DNA of 64,000 bases from Candidatus Paraluminiphilus aquimaris (GCF_026230195.1 NZ_CP036501.1:1860001-1924000); one strand, 5' to 3'; positions 18,360 to 29,070 are shown, numbered from the stretch's first letter. Numbers and translations are program-made. Notes: generated by a model from the sequence alone, not told the origin.

Positions 18360-18390
18360 TTGACCTCTGCCCGTCTTTGTCCCGTACACT
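18360..18390 (+). promoter_or_regulatory. candidate sigma-70 promoter for topA
   Basis: TTGACC (18360-18365) and TACACT (18385-18390) resemble -35 and -10 boxes with a 19-bp spacer. A long spacer of this kind can make a promoter sensitive to supercoiling, which would suit topA, but this is inference. Confidence 0.4.
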
Positions 18391-18449
18391 CCGCCGTCAA
18401 CGACGATCCTGTCGTCCCTAAATGTCATGTCGGAAGCAAAAGTTAGCTC

Positions 18450-21164
18450 ATGGGTAAATCACTGGTTATCGTCGAATCGCCCGCAAAAGCAAAGACGATC
18501 AATAAATATTTGGGTTCAGACTTCATTGTGAAGTCGAGTGTCGGGCACGTTCGTGATTTGCCTACGGCAGGCAGTGCACCGACCTCAGATCCAAAAGAGC
18601 GTGCTGCCCAGGCGGCGATTACCCGCAAAATGGCGCCTGATGAAAAGCTAAGATACCAAGCTAAGAAGAAGCGAGAGCAACTTGTGCGACGAATGGGTGT
18701 TGACCCTAAGAACGGTTGGGCCGCTCGCTACGAGATATTGCCAGGCAAAGAGAAAGTGGTCGATGAGCTCAAGAAGCTCGCAAAGTCTGCCGACGCTATT
18801 TATCTTGCCACCGATTTGGATCGAGAGGGGGAGGCCATTGCATGGCACCTCAAGGAGATCATTGGTGGCGATGACGCTCGTTACCAACGAGTGGTTTTTA
18901 ACGAGATTACAAAGCGTGCGATTCAAGAGTCTTTTGCTAAACCCACCCAGCTCGATACCAACCGTGTTTATGCGCAACAAGCGCGACGATTTTTAGATCG
19001 AGTTGTTGGCTTTGAAGTGTCACCGCTTTTATGGGCAAAGATTGCGCGAGGTCTTTCTGCGGGACGTGTTCAATCCGTAGCGGTACGCCTCATAGTCGAG
19101 CGCGAACGAGAGGTTCGCGCTTTCGTCCCAGAAGAATATTGGCAACTTCATGCTGATTTACAGCGAACGGGCGATCCAAGCGTTCGATTTGAAGTGGTCA
19201 GATACCAAGGGAAGGCATTCGAACCAAAGTCAGAGTCTGATGCCGCATTGGCGGTGTCGGCCCTGTCAGATGCGGCGTATACGGTGTCTGATCTGGAGGC
19301 GCGTAAAACGACGTCACGTCCTTCAGCCCCCTTTATTACGTCAACGCTGCAACAAGCCGCAAGCACACGCCTTGGTTTCAGCGTCAAAAAGACCATGACG
19401 CTGGCACAACGCCTTTATGAGGCAGGGCATATTACTTATATGCGAACTGACTCTACGAATTTGAGCAGTGAATCGGTGGCTTCCTGCCGCGATTATATTA
19501 CCGAGCATTTTTCAGCGGCGTACTTGCCTGACGCGCCTAATCGTTACGGCGCGCGAGAAGGCGCTCAGGAAGCCCACGAAGCGATACGTCCATCCAACGT
19601 CCGATTGCGGGCGGAGACGCTAAAAGACGCGGAGAGAGACGCTCAGCGCTTGTACGAGTTGATATGGCGGCAATTTGTAGCCTGTCAAATGACACCGGCA
19701 CGCTATTTGAGTACGACGCTCACTGTCACTGCCGCTGAATACGATATGACAGCAAAAGGCAGGGTAGTTGAGTTCGACGGATACACACGCGTTCAAACGC
19801 CTGTGGCGCGAAAAGGCGATGACGCGATATTGCCAGATTACAAGACAGGTGATGCGCTTATTCTGAGTGAGCTGTTGCCTTCACAGCATTTTACCAAGCC
19901 TCCAGCTCGTTACGGTGAAGCAAGCCTTGTAAGGGAGCTTGAAAAGCGCGGCATTGGACGTCCATCGACTTACGCGGCCATTATTTCAACCATTCAAGAT
20001 CGTGGTTACGTCAAGCTTGAGAACCGCCGATTTTACGCCGAGAAAATGGGCGACATCGTGACCCAACGTCTTCAGGAGAGCTTCGAAGACCTTCTCGATT
20101 ACGGGTTCACGGCTTCAATGGAAGAGAATCTCGACGAGGTTGCAGAGGGCCGAAAAGACTGGCGTGATGTACTGGATGCCTTTTACGACGATTTTCGCAG
20201 CAAGCTTGAGTTAGCAGAAAGCCCGGGCGAGGGCAGTATGCAGGCTAACGAGCCCACCGCGACGGGGATTGCTTGCACAAAATGCGGTCGGCCAATGCAA
20301 ATTAGGACCGCCAGTACCGGCGTATTCCTAGGTTGTTCGGGTTACAACTTGCCGCCAAAAGAGCGGTGTAAGAACACCATGAATCTGATTCCCGGCGATG
20401 AGGCAGTCTCCGCGGATGCTGATGATGAGGCGGAATCACGCTTGTTGCTTAGCAAGGAGCGTTGCCCCAAATGCAATACGGCGATGGACAGTTATCTGAT
20501 CGATGAGACACAAAAGCTTCACGTGTGCGGTAACAACCCCGATTGCGACGGTTATCTCGTTGAGCAAGGTAGTTTTAAGATCAAAGGCTATGATGGTCCA
20601 ACACTTGAGTGCGACAAATGCGGTTCTGAAATGCAACTCAGGACGGGGCGCTTTGGCAAGTATTTTGGTTGTACCAATTCTGAATGCTCAAACACCCGCA
20701 AGCTACTGCGAAACGGGGAGGCGGCGCCACCTAAAATGGATCCGATTCCCATGCCGGAGTTGCAGTGCGTAAAGGTGGAAGATCATTATATTTTGCGCGA
20801 TGGTGCGGCCGGTTTGTTTTTAGCGGCGAGTCAGTTTCCGAAACATAGAGAGACGCGAGCGCCGTTTGTTGACGAGCTTCTTGGGCATCAGGCTGAGTTG
20901 GACCCCAAGTATCATTTCTTATTGGATGCGCCGCGGGTCGATGATGCGTCAAATCGAACACAGATCCGCTTTAGTCGAAAGACCAAAGAGCAGTACGTCA
21001 TGACTGAGGTGGATGGCAAGGCAACGGGCTGGAAAGCTTACTTCAATGCATCCGGATGGGTAGCGGAGGGGTCGGGTAAGCCTGCTCCGAAAAAGAAAGC
21101 AAAGGCCAAACCACGTGCGAAGGCGAAATCGAAAGCCGCCGCTTCGTCTAAGTCCAAGAAATAA
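18450..21164 (+). CDS. topA: DNA topoisomerase I (type IA)
   Basis: The 904-residue enzyme relaxes negative supercoils. It has an N-terminal Toprim domain ([28 protein letters not shown]), the active-site tyrosine in [10 protein letters not shown] (Y330), and a C-terminal part with three C4 zinc-ribbon modules (starting [27 protein letters not shown], about residues 609-755). The end is a 30-residue Lys/Ala-rich tail, probably for DNA or RNA polymerase contact. Length fits E. coli TopA (865) plus the tail. The next gene starts 15 bp downstream. Confidence 0.97.
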   Translation: MGKSLVIVESPAKAKTINKYLGSDFIVKSSVGHVRDLPTAGSAPTSDPKERAAQAAITRKMAPDEKLRYQAKKKREQLVRRMGVDPKNGWAARYEILPGKEKVVDELKKLAKSADAIYLATDLDREGEAIAWHLKEIIGGDDARYQRVVFNEITKRAIQESFAKPTQLDTNRVYAQQARRFLDRVVGFEVSPLLWAKIARGLSAGRVQSVAVRLIVEREREVRAFVPEEYWQLHADLQRTGDPSVRFEVVRYQGKAFEPKSESDAALAVSALSDAAYTVSDLEARKTTSRPSAPFITSTLQQAASTRLGFSVKKTMTLAQRLYEAGHITYMRTDSTNLSSESVASCRDYITEHFSAAYLPDAPNRYGAREGAQEAHEAIRPSNVRLRAETLKDAERDAQRLYELIWRQFVACQMTPARYLSTTLTVTAAEYDMTAKGRVVEFDGYTRVQTPVARKGDDAILPDYKTGDALILSELLPSQHFTKPPARYGEASLVRELEKRGIGRPSTYAAIISTIQDRGYVKLENRRFYAEKMGDIVTQRLQESFEDLLDYGFTASMEENLDEVAEGRKDWRDVLDAFYDDFRSKLELAESPGEGSMQANEPTATGIACTKCGRPMQIRTASTGVFLGCSGYNLPPKERCKNTMNLIPGDEAVSADADDEAESRLLLSKERCPKCNTAMDSYLIDETQKLHVCGNNPDCDGYLVEQGSFKIKGYDGPTLECDKCGSEMQLRTGRFGKYFGCTNSECSNTRKLLRNGEAAPPKMDPIPMPELQCVKVEDHYILRDGAAGLFLAASQFPKHRETRAPFVDELLGHQAELDPKYHFLLDAPRVDDASNRTQIRFSRKTKEQYVMTEVDGKATGWKAYFNASGWVAEGSGKPAPKKKAKAKPRAKAKSKAAASSKSKK

Positions 21165-21179
21165 GTCAGAGACCTTAGA

Positions 21180-21644
21180 TTGAGTCAGGCCCAATCCTAC
21201 GCAAATCACTCTTTGTATATGGCATCAATCATGATTGATGCTTGGCGGCGGGCTGAAACAGCGAAGGAGCAGGCGGCGCCAGCCATCGACGCCGCTTTTG
21301 CACCTGCAACGAGACTGCACTTACTCAATGCTTACGGTTGGCAGCTACTTGCTTGTCAACGCGTGGTAAATTTGCCCAACGATCCACCGCACTCAGCACG
21401 CGCGCTGCCGTCTCTCGCAGCTGGCATAGCGGTATCACCTGAGGTTCGCGAGATGGCGAACTTGGAGCAAGACGGTTGGCTGGCCGACCTCTTGCAACCC
21501 ATATCCCCGGGATTGTCCCCTCGGCGTCCAAAAAATGTGTTGGCGGTCACGCGTCAGCAATTTAATTCGGCGTCAGCGGCAGAGATCTATGAGAAGCTTG
21601 AGGCCCTAATTGGTCGGGTTGCTGATGCGATTGACGAGTCATGA
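21180..21644 (+). CDS. DUF6586 family protein (PA3010-like)
   Basis: The 154-residue soluble helical protein starts at TTG (21180). The stretch SQAQSYANHSLYMASIMIDAW resembles the N-terminus of the Pseudomonas protein next to topA, which supports the TTG start over the later ATG. The function is unknown. The order topA, this gene, the 86-residue gene and lexA matches Pseudomonas as I remember it. Confidence 0.7.
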   Translation: MSQAQSYANHSLYMASIMIDAWRRAETAKEQAAPAIDAAFAPATRLHLLNAYGWQLLACQRVVNLPNDPPHSARALPSLAAGIAVSPEVREMANLEQDGWLADLLQPISPGLSPRRPKNVLAVTRQQFNSASAAEIYEKLEALIGRVADAIDES

Positions 21645-21724
21645 AACTACCGCGCCTTTGTGGCAAAACCCGATCTATAGTGTTACTGTCGGTAAAACAA
21701 CACGACATATTGTGAGGTTGTCAG

Positions 21725-21985
21725 ATGTCTACGTCGCTTTTAGAAATTGTTGATTTGGGTGATGGTGAGGTCGTTCTGCAAAGAGCAGACGACGATTCAG
21801 AGCCATTAGTGAGCATCCAATTTTCGGAAGAGGCGAGTGCCTATCTCATGGAGAATAACCTCGAAGTTGCAAAGGTTATGATTCAAGCTGGGATTCAAGC
21901 GGCAGCAAAGATCGCGGAGATGACTGGTGTAGAAATCGAGTCTTCGGACGCTGCTGAGGCATCTGAGTCGCGAACGCTGCATTAA
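21725..21985 (+). CDS. conserved hypothetical protein (PA3009-like)
   Basis: The 86-residue acidic protein (MSTSLLEIVDLGDGEVVLQR...) has a short beta region followed by a helix (AYLMENNLEVAKVMIQAG). It resembles the small protein that sits between topA and lexA in Pseudomonas. An AGGTTGT element lies before the start. No biochemical role is known to me. It converges with lexA with a 13-bp gap. Confidence 0.75.
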   Translation: MSTSLLEIVDLGDGEVVLQRADDDSEPLVSIQFSEEASAYLMENNLEVAKVMIQAGIQAAAKIAEMTGVEIESSDAAEASESRTLH

Positions 21986-21998
21986 CAAGCGGTTCGCA

Positions 21999-22592
21999 CT
22001 ACCGGCGGATCACGCCGACACTTATCCCCTCTATCGCGACAGAGTCTTGGCTTAAGTCCAGCTGAATGGGCTCGTAGGCGTCGTTTTCTGCAACCAAGTC
22101 AACGCGAGTATCACTGAGCCTGTTCCAACGCTTGACCGTCACCTCGTCATCGATACGCACGACAGCAATTTGGCCTTGTCGAACCTGTGAAGTGCTGTGC
22201 ACGGCGAGAAGGTCGCCATCGAAGATTCCTGCATCGACCATGCTGTCGCCGCACACCTGTAAAAAGTAATGCGCAGGCGGTGAGAAAAAAGTTGAGCTCA
22301 AATCGCAATAGTCCTCAATGTGTTCCTGGGCCAGTAGTGGTGCGCCCGCCGCCACGCGGCCAACAATTGGGATGCCGTTTTGCTCTGTTAGTCTAATACC
22401 GCGAGATGTGCCGGCGACTAACTCAATCACGCCCTTTTTGGCGAGCGCTTTTAAGTGCTCCTCTGCGGCATTTGCCGACTTAAAACCGAGTGTTCGTGCG
22501 ATATCAGCGCGGGTAGGCGGCATGCCGGTTGTGTCGATACTACCCTTGATGACATCCATTACTTGCTGTTGGCGCGCGGTCAACTTTGCCAT
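21999..22592 (-). CDS. lexA: SOS regulon repressor LexA
   Basis: The 197-residue repressor has a winged-helix DNA-binding domain (residues 1-65), the self-cleavage site A82-G83 (VGRVAAGAPLL), the catalytic Ser in VCGDSM (S117) and Lys in VTVKRW (K154). RecA filaments trigger its autocleavage and de-repression of DNA repair genes. An SOS box 37 bp upstream implies autoregulation. Unlike Pseudomonas, no sulA-like gene follows in the same direction. Confidence 0.97.
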   Translation of the reverse strand: MAKLTARQQQVMDVIKGSIDTTGMPPTRADIARTLGFKSANAAEEHLKALAKKGVIELVAGTSRGIRLTEQNGIPIVGRVAAGAPLLAQEHIEDYCDLSSTFFSPPAHYFLQVCGDSMVDAGIFDGDLLAVHSTSQVRQGQIAVVRIDDEVTVKRWNRLSDTRVDLVAENDAYEPIQLDLSQDSVAIEGISVGVIRR

Positions 22593-22628
22593 AGTGCTAC
22601 TCCTTTCGATTTCCTGATGATAAAGGCA

Positions 22629-22648
22629 GTATGTATAAATGTACAGTA
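22629..22648 (-). promoter_or_regulatory. LexA box (SOS box) upstream of lexA
   Basis: On the minus strand the site reads TACTGTACATTTATACATAC. It matches the CTGT-N8-ACAG core of the gammaproteobacterial SOS box, with one change (ACAT) in the right half. It lies 37 bp before the lexA start codon, consistent with autorepression. Confidence 0.8.
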
Positions 22649-22704
22649 TTGGCCGATCGGGTTTCGATGGGTAGGTTAGGCGTCATCAATTCATTGGAGT
22701 CGTC

Positions 22705-23793
22705 ATGGAATCCATTCTCAGTTTTGTTTTGCCCTTGAGTGATTATTTGGGGACTCCCGCGGTCCCAACTGCACTGGTGTCGCTATTGTTACTTGGTGCT
22801 GTGGCTCATGTGCTTATTCGAAAGCTTGTCCAAAAGCTGGGTTCATTTGCCGATACGACGGCCGCTCGATGGGATGATGTCGTTTATTACGCGATTTCGC
22901 CGCCAGCCGAATGGGCGATGTGGATTTGTGTCCTCTACCTTTCGTTGGGGTTATTTGAACAGGCTCAGAGTCTGCGGATGGGGCTGTTGCACCTCGCCGA
23001 TACGGGCGCCATATTGCTCATTGGTTGGTTGTTGCACCGGGTATCAGCGGGAATTGAGGCGGAGTTATTAGCGGATCATCGAGGCCCAAAGGGATCCGAT
23101 GATCGTGCGTCCATTAACGCCGTTGCACGCTTGGCTCGCATTACTATTTGGGTGCTGGTTGTACTGATGGTAATGCAATCTCTGGGTGTGTCAGTGTCTG
23201 GCTTGTTGGCCTTCGGCGGCGTTGGCGGCATCGCGGTTGGTTTCGCAGCGAAAGACCTTCTGGCAAACTTTCTTGGGGGTGTCAGTATCTATCTGGATCG
23301 TCCCTTTGCCGTTGGTGACTGGATACGGTCTCCTGACCGGAATATCGAGGGAACTGTCGAGGAGATTGGTCTAAGAATGACGAGAATCCGGACTTTCGAC
23401 CAGCGACCGTTGTATGTTCCAAACTCGACGTTTTCAAGTGTTTCCCTCGAAAACCCTTCAAGAATGACGAATCGACGCATATACGAAACGGTAGGGGTGC
23501 GATACGAGGATGCCGCAAAGGTGGCGGACATTGTAAAGGCTGTGCATACCATGTTGCTCGAGCACCCTGACATCGCTCAGGATAGAACGCTCATCGTGAA
23601 CTTTAACCACATGGGGCCGTCGTCACTCGACTTCTTTTTCTACACGTTCACTAAAACAACCAATTGGGTGGAGTACCACAGCATTAAGGAAAATGTGTTG
23701 CTCAAAGTCCTCGAAATTGTCGCAGCACACGGTGCAGAGGTCGCGTTCCCGACCCAAACAATACATCACACACCGATTGAACCTAGCGAGTGA
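22705..23793 (+). CDS. MscS family mechanosensitive channel (YnaI/MscMJ-like)
   Basis: The 362-residue protein has four to five transmembrane helices. The pore helix region has the Gly/Ala-rich FGGVGGIAVGFAAKDLLANFLGG, followed by the beta domain (FAVGDWI..IEGTVEEIGLRMTRIRTFD, YVPNSTF) and a C-terminal alpha/beta vestibule. It releases solutes on hypo-osmotic shock. It is divergent from lexA and ends 11 bp inside the convergent csiV gene. Confidence 0.92.
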   Translation: MESILSFVLPLSDYLGTPAVPTALVSLLLLGAVAHVLIRKLVQKLGSFADTTAARWDDVVYYAISPPAEWAMWICVLYLSLGLFEQAQSLRMGLLHLADTGAILLIGWLLHRVSAGIEAELLADHRGPKGSDDRASINAVARLARITIWVLVVLMVMQSLGVSVSGLLAFGGVGGIAVGFAAKDLLANFLGGVSIYLDRPFAVGDWIRSPDRNIEGTVEEIGLRMTRIRTFDQRPLYVPNSTFSSVSLENPSRMTNRRIYETVGVRYEDAAKVADIVKAVHTMLLEHPDIAQDRTLIVNFNHMGPSSLDFFFYTFTKTTNWVEYHSIKENVLLKVLEIVAAHGAEVAFPTQTIHHTPIEPSE

Positions 23794-25627
23794 TTTGAGC
23801 TGGCTCTCGTTCGGCTGTAGACGGCTTTTGGGGCGCCGACTCGGTGTTAATGAGCCCGCGAGTTAGGCTGTCGATGTCTCGGCGCACACGCTGGGCCTCA
23901 CCGAGCTCAAAAAGCTCAGCGTACGTGAGTTCCCGCCAAACTGCGGCGACTTGTATGACGGGGTGGTCAATGTACCTCACATAACCCTCTCTCAGGTCGC
24001 GCTGGTCCATAAGCGCAATTGCGTGTTTCGGTAACGCCGCTACCACGGGGTCTTCATCCTCCGTCGTCACCGTGTCAATCGGCTCAGGTCTGAGAGTATT
24101 TAACCCGGTCGTGATATCAATGAACTCTACTGTCGGCTCCTCAAGCACCTGAGTGATTACCTGCTCAGGCTCAATTAGCAGGACGCGCGTAGGCGGGGCA
24201 GGCAGCGCAAGCGGGGGTAACTTTTGGGGCAGATAACTCCCCGTTGTGTTGGTCCACAGGTTGGTGGCCAAACGATACTCACGCGATGAAGCCGAAGGCC
24301 CGTTAATTTGCAGCGTCCCCTGAATATGAGGTTCCCTGTCGCTCTGAGTCCATTTATCCACGACAACCGCATCGCTTTCGGCACTTATGGGTTGTAGCCA
24401 AGATAAGACAGAGACTGGCGCTCTTCCCGTGTCCTTCTCAAGTTTTCGCAAACCGGGTTTGAGTATTTCATAAGGCATGAGTTGATAGCTTGCCGGCAGA
24501 GGCGGCGGCGTTGGGTCACCGGCAAGCGCTTCGCTATCCGATGGTTCCTCAGTTTCGAAATCTGACAACCAGTCGATACCGCCCCCTTCCGCGCTATCTT
24601 CGAGACCGGGGAGGGCGGTTTCGTCCCCACTTGAAAGCCCACTAAAGTCTTCTCCAAGTCCATCGATGGCAAAAAAGTTCTCTGACTCATCAGATGTCTC
24701 GTTGCGGCCATTTTCTGCAATCTCGATGCCCGCTTCATCGATCTCAGTGTTGGGTACTGTCAGTCCCTCTGATGAATCTATTCCTGATAACGCATCAGCG
24801 CCACGCTCATCGCTGAGCGGACGGCGATTCATAGGGTCGGCGACAGCAGTTGCTGGATCGGGTATTTCGTTTGGTGAAAACGACCCTATGTTCTCGTTTC
24901 CACTCAGCGTGGCTAGGTTCTCTAGGGGAATCTGCCCTGTGCGCTCGACGCTGTCGTCCTCTGGGCTCTCATCTGAGGTTTGGCTACCCAGCTGAGGCAT
25001 CTCCGCTACGCTGTTTGTCAAACTCTCCGCTCCGATACGGTCCTTCAGGCTCGCGTATTTCGCTGTCTCGGGTTGTGCAGAGGGGAGAGTATCGGCCGGC
25101 TGAAAGTCGCTATCTGAGCCTCCTGCTGCGTCGTCAACTAGTGTGACCCCCATTGCCCCGTCGATTGTCGGCTCAAAGTCTGAGGCCGCATTAAATAGCG
25201 GCTCAATAGCATCACCAACAAGACTTTGCTCTGCATCTGAGGCGTTAACCAGCATCGATTCTGTTGCTGGTGCTGGTGCTGGTACTGGCGCAATGACGAT
25301 AGACCCATTCGGATCTATTTTTACAGCTTCCTCACCCCATTGATCCATTAGGGTCTTTATCTCGTTGTAGTCAGTCAGCCAGCGTTTATTAGGGGGATAA
25401 GATAGGCTTGGCTCGACAGCCCAAAGTTCGGATGCCAACGCCGTCGAACTGCTATCAACGAAAATGGCGACTTCGATATGCATCCAACCAGAGGGCTCGT
25501 CACTGTTGTCAGCTATGGCGGCCAGCGGTTCGTCGATACTTTGGCTTAGCGTATTGAATGAAACGGTGAGCAAGGCGACGCTCGCGGCTATCTTGCCTAC
25601 TGAAGATCGGGGCATGCTTTTTCCCAT
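23783..25627 (-). CDS. csiV: CsiV family protein, enlarged by an acidic low-complexity insert
   Basis: The 614-residue exported protein has a signal peptide (residues 5-30). Both parts of the CsiV fold are present: the N-terminal strand GWMHIEVAIFVDS and the C-terminal half (from about residue 385) with HIQGTLQINGPSASSREYRL and RDLREGYVRYIDHPVIQVAAVW. CsiV is a periplasmic protein of Vibrio that supports peptidoglycan assembly factor LpoA. Between the two parts lie about 270 residues rich in Asp, Glu, Ser, Pro and Ala, which make this protein far longer than usual; a GCTGGT triplicate (25266-25283) lies in this part. The start overlaps the end of mfd by 31 bp, an arrangement also found in Pseudomonas. 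Confidence 0.8.
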   Translation of the reverse strand: MGKSMPRSSVGKIAASVALLTVSFNTLSQSIDEPLAAIADNSDEPSGWMHIEVAIFVDSSSTALASELWAVEPSLSYPPNKRWLTDYNEIKTLMDQWGEEAVKIDPNGSIVIAPVPAPAPATESMLVNASDAEQSLVGDAIEPLFNAASDFEPTIDGAMGVTLVDDAAGGSDSDFQPADTLPSAQPETAKYASLKDRIGAESLTNSVAEMPQLGSQTSDESPEDDSVERTGQIPLENLATLSGNENIGSFSPNEIPDPATAVADPMNRRPLSDERGADALSGIDSSEGLTVPNTEIDEAGIEIAENGRNETSDESENFFAIDGLGEDFSGLSSGDETALPGLEDSAEGGGIDWLSDFETEEPSDSEALAGDPTPPPLPASYQLMPYEILKPGLRKLEKDTGRAPVSVLSWLQPISAESDAVVVDKWTQSDREPHIQGTLQINGPSASSREYRLATNLWTNTTGSYLPQKLPPLALPAPPTRVLLIEPEQVITQVLEEPTVEFIDITTGLNTLRPEPIDTVTTEDEDPVVAALPKHAIALMDQRDLREGYVRYIDHPVIQVAAVWRELTYAELFELGEAQRVRRDIDSLTRGLINTESAPQKPSTAEREPAQITR

Positions 25628-28600
25628 CGCTGCAAAAGGTCGTCCACGTAGTCTTTTCTCTCGGCAACGCCGTCTAGATTTTTGACGAATCGCAACGTGT
25701 CGGATCCCCCTAGTTTGAATTCCTTGGGGTTGCTCTGTAACAGTTGTATCAACGCATTTACCGGCACTGGCGTCGATTCCTCAAACTTGACGCTACCACC
25801 TACGGCGCTCACGTCAATATTTGATATGCCGAGCCGCTGCGCACGAAGGCGAATTTCCGCTTGAGCGAATAACTGTTTTGTGGCGTCGGGTAATAGCCCG
25901 AAGCGATCGATCATTTCGATTTGTACTTCGTCGAGCTGATTCTTGGTTTTTGCCTGAGCAATGCGTTTGTATAAAACCAGCCTAGTCGAAATATTTGGCA
26001 AGTAATCATCTGGGATGAGTGCCGGCACATGAAGTTTTACCTCGGTACCTGTATCAAGCGGGGCGTCCACGTCAGGAATTTCACCCTTACGCAGTGACTC
26101 AACCGCGCGATTTAGCATTTCAAGGTACATCGAAAAGCCAACCTGCTGGATCTGTCCCGATTGCTCGTCGCCCAATAATTCTCCGGCGCCGCGTATTTCT
26201 AAGTCATGGGACGCCAGCATGAAACCGGCACCTAATGCGCCTGCTGATTCAATCGCCTCAAGGCGTTTTTCGGCATCACTGCTCAACCCTGTCCTGGGAG
26301 GCGTCAATAGGTAGGCATAGGCCTGATGATGAGAACGTCCAACACGGCCGCGAAGTTGGTGTAGCTGAGCAAGGCCAAACTTGTCGGCCCTCTCGATGAT
26401 GATGGTGTTGGCGTTGGGGACGTCGATCCCAGTTTCTATGATCGTGGAACAAACGAGCACGTTGTGTCGCTGGTGGTAAAAGTCGGACATGACTTTCTCA
26501 AGCTCTTGCTCGCGCAACTGGCCATGTGCCACCCCAAACGATATATCAGGCACCAGCTCGCGGAGCTTTCGAGCCGTCTCCTCGATGGTCTTCACTTCAT
26601 TGTGAAGGAAGTAAACTTGGCCCCCACGAAGCGTTTCGCGCAAAATGGCTTCTTTGACTAAGCCAATATTTTGCTCGCGTACAAACGTTTTAATCGAGAG
26701 GCGTTTGGCAGGGGGCGTCGCAATGACAGACAAGTCCCTTAATCCGCCCAGGGCCATGTTGAGGGTTCTGGGAATAGGCGTGGCGGTCATCGTGAGAATA
26801 TCGACTTCAGCCCGGAGTGCTTTGATCGCTTCTTTTTGCTTTACACCAAACCGATGCTCCTCATCGATAATGAGGAGGCCAAGATCAGAGAAGCCGAAAT
26901 CGGTCTGCAACAACTTGTGCGTGCCCACTAAGATGTCGATGTCACCTGCCTGAAGTCGTCGAGTGATATCTCGAATATCTTTTGCTGTTTTAAATCGCGA
27001 GACGACTTCGACAGTGATCGGCCAGCCGGCAAAACGATCGTTGAAGTTTTTAAAGTGCTGCTGGGCAAGCAATGTGGTTGGGACAAGAACAGCGACTTGC
27101 TTGTGATTGTGGGCTGCAATGAAAGCGGCCCGCATGGCAACCTCCGTCTTGCCGAATCCAACATCTCCGCAGACCAAGCGATCCATCACTTTCTCAGCGC
27201 ACATATCCGCTTTGACCGACTCGATTGCAGCGGCTTGATCAGGCGTTTCTTCAAAACTGAAACCGGTGCAAAACTCATCCCATGCTGCGTCATCGAGTTC
27301 GTGCGCATATCCGACGCGCGCCTCTCGCTTTGCATATACCTCAAGTAATTGCGCGGCAACGTCTGACGCTTTTTCGGATGCTTTCTTTCGGGCCTTAACC
27401 CAGTGCTCTGTGCCCAGTCGGTGCAGTGGCGCCGTATCTTCATCACCACCCGAATATCGGCTAATGAGGTGCAGAGAGCCGACGGGCACGTACAACTTGT
27501 CATCGTTGGCATACTCGAGCAGCAGAAATTCCGCATCGTGCCCGTCAATCGTTAGCATCTCGAGACCGGTGTACCGACCGACGCCGTGTTCTAGGTGCAC
27601 AACCGGCACGCCCGGGCGAAGCTCGGTGAGGTCACGAATAATGACCTGTGTATCGGTTTCTTCTTCGCGCTTTCGTCGCCGCTTCTGAGCGACGCGTTGA
27701 CCGAATAACTGATCCTCAGAAATGAGCGCCGGTCCGTTGGGCGTTGTAAACAGCTCGCGACTAATGTCGGTGACAGTGATGCCAAAGGTCGTACCGCTCT
27801 GGTTAAACTCGCTCCAACTCGAGACAGCGGTTGGTTTGAGCCCCTCCTTATTTAAGGACTCAAGTATGATTTCACGACGTCCTGCACTTTCGACACTGAG
27901 TAAAACAGGTGAGTCGTGGGACTCAAGCAACACAGAGAGTTTTCCTACGCCTGACACGTTGCGGTAATTCTCAGTCGCTGAGAAGGGCTCAGGTCTGTAG
28001 TCACCGAGTTGATAATGGAGCGAGGCATCGGTGTTGTCTCTAAATTCAATTGCGCAGTAGTCCCCGAGTCGCGCGTACAACTCCTCAGGAGCGATAAACC
28101 CGCGGGGCGGCGGGACCAATGGTCGTCTGGGATCAACACCGTACTCTTCGTATCGATTATTCACCTCTGCCCAAAAGCGTTTAGCAGATGCAAAATTATT
28201 CCCAACCATGATCAGTGGAATGTCGCTGGGTAAATAGTCGAAGAGCACTTCGCACTCGTCAAAGAAGAGCGGCATATAGTACTCCGCTCCTTGAGGCGCG
28301 CGGCGCTGACTGATATCCGTAAACACGCTGCATTTTTCTGGATCGCCCTCAAAGCTGCGATACCAGTCAATTTTGAAGCGCTCGATTGCATCGGTATGAA
28401 GGGGGTATTCGCGCGCGGGCAATAAGTCTACCTTCTCCAGCCGTTCGGTTGTTCTTTGAGTATCCGGGTCGAAACTTCTGAGCGTTTCTATCTCGCCGTC
28501 AAACAGATCAATGCGAAGTGGCGCATCGCTTCCCATGGGGAAAACATCAAGCAGTGAGCCGCGCGTAGCAAACTCTCCATGCTCATAAACGGTATCGACG

Positions 28601-29070
28601 CTTCGGTAACCGTTCTTGGTGAGATTGCGAGTAAAGCGCTGAAGATCCAGTTCTTCTCCAATAGCCAAACTCAAAACGCCCGTCTCGATAAAGTGTCGGG
28701 GAGGTACGCGATGCATTAGCGTTGTTATCGAGACGATAACAATGCCCTCCGTGAGCGAGGGAAGGCGGGAAAAAGCCTTCAGTCTGTCGGAGATAATGTC
28801 TTCATGGGGGGAGAAATTGTCGTACGGAAGGGTTTCCCAATCCTGAATTAAAAGGGTCTCTTTTTTGTCGTCCATGAAAAAGGGCAATTCAGACGCCAAA
28901 ATATGCGCAGCCGCAGTATTTTCAGTGATAACGAGAATCAGTGGGGTCGTTTTTGCGAGCTCAGCAACGAAGTGTGACTGCGCAGCACCCGTTACGGGTC
29001 CAATGGCGGTGCGCTTACCTGTTGCGTTTGGCCAAGGCAGCGTGGATTGGATGTCAAAAAACGAGGTCAT
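25597..29070 (-). CDS. mfd: transcription-repair coupling factor Mfd
   Basis: The 1157-residue ATPase has the UvrB-homology region (residues 1-340), an RNA polymerase-interaction domain (about 470-545, PGVPVVHLEHGVGRYTGLE), a RecG-like motor (Walker A VCGDVGFGKTEVA near 630; LLIIDEEHRFG; GRVGRSHHQAYAYL) and a C-terminal autoinhibitory TRCF domain. It removes stalled RNA polymerase and recruits UvrA to template-strand lesions. Length fits the family (about 1150). It is divergent from gap and is followed by csiV with overlap. Confidence 0.97.
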   Translation of the reverse strand: MTSFFDIQSTLPWPNATGKRTAIGPVTGAAQSHFVAELAKTTPLILVITENTAAAHILASELPFFMDDKKETLLIQDWETLPYDNFSPHEDIISDRLKAFSRLPSLTEGIVIVSITTLMHRVPPRHFIETGVLSLAIGEELDLQRFTRNLTKNGYRSVDTVYEHGEFATRGSLLDVFPMGSDAPLRIDLFDGEIETLRSFDPDTQRTTERLEKVDLLPAREYPLHTDAIERFKIDWYRSFEGDPEKCSVFTDISQRRAPQGAEYYMPLFFDECEVLFDYLPSDIPLIMVGNNFASAKRFWAEVNNRYEEYGVDPRRPLVPPPRGFIAPEELYARLGDYCAIEFRDNTDASLHYQLGDYRPEPFSATENYRNVSGVGKLSVLLESHDSPVLLSVESAGRREIILESLNKEGLKPTAVSSWSEFNQSGTTFGITVTDISRELFTTPNGPALISEDQLFGQRVAQKRRRKREEETDTQVIIRDLTELRPGVPVVHLEHGVGRYTGLEMLTIDGHDAEFLLLEYANDDKLYVPVGSLHLISRYSGGDEDTAPLHRLGTEHWVKARKKASEKASDVAAQLLEVYAKREARVGYAHELDDAAWDEFCTGFSFEETPDQAAAIESVKADMCAEKVMDRLVCGDVGFGKTEVAMRAAFIAAHNHKQVAVLVPTTLLAQQHFKNFNDRFAGWPITVEVVSRFKTAKDIRDITRRLQAGDIDILVGTHKLLQTDFGFSDLGLLIIDEEHRFGVKQKEAIKALRAEVDILTMTATPIPRTLNMALGGLRDLSVIATPPAKRLSIKTFVREQNIGLVKEAILRETLRGGQVYFLHNEVKTIEETARKLRELVPDISFGVAHGQLREQELEKVMSDFYHQRHNVLVCSTIIETGIDVPNANTIIIERADKFGLAQLHQLRGRVGRSHHQAYAYLLTPPRTGLSSDAEKRLEAIESAGALGAGFMLASHDLEIRGAGELLGDEQSGQIQQVGFSMYLEMLNRAVESLRKGEIPDVDAPLDTGTEVKLHVPALIPDDYLPNISTRLVLYKRIAQAKTKNQLDEVQIEMIDRFGLLPDATKQLFAQAEIRLRAQRLGISNIDVSAVGGSVKFEESTPVPVNALIQLLQSNPKEFKLGGSDTLRFVKNLDGVAERKDYVDDLLQRWEKACPDLQ

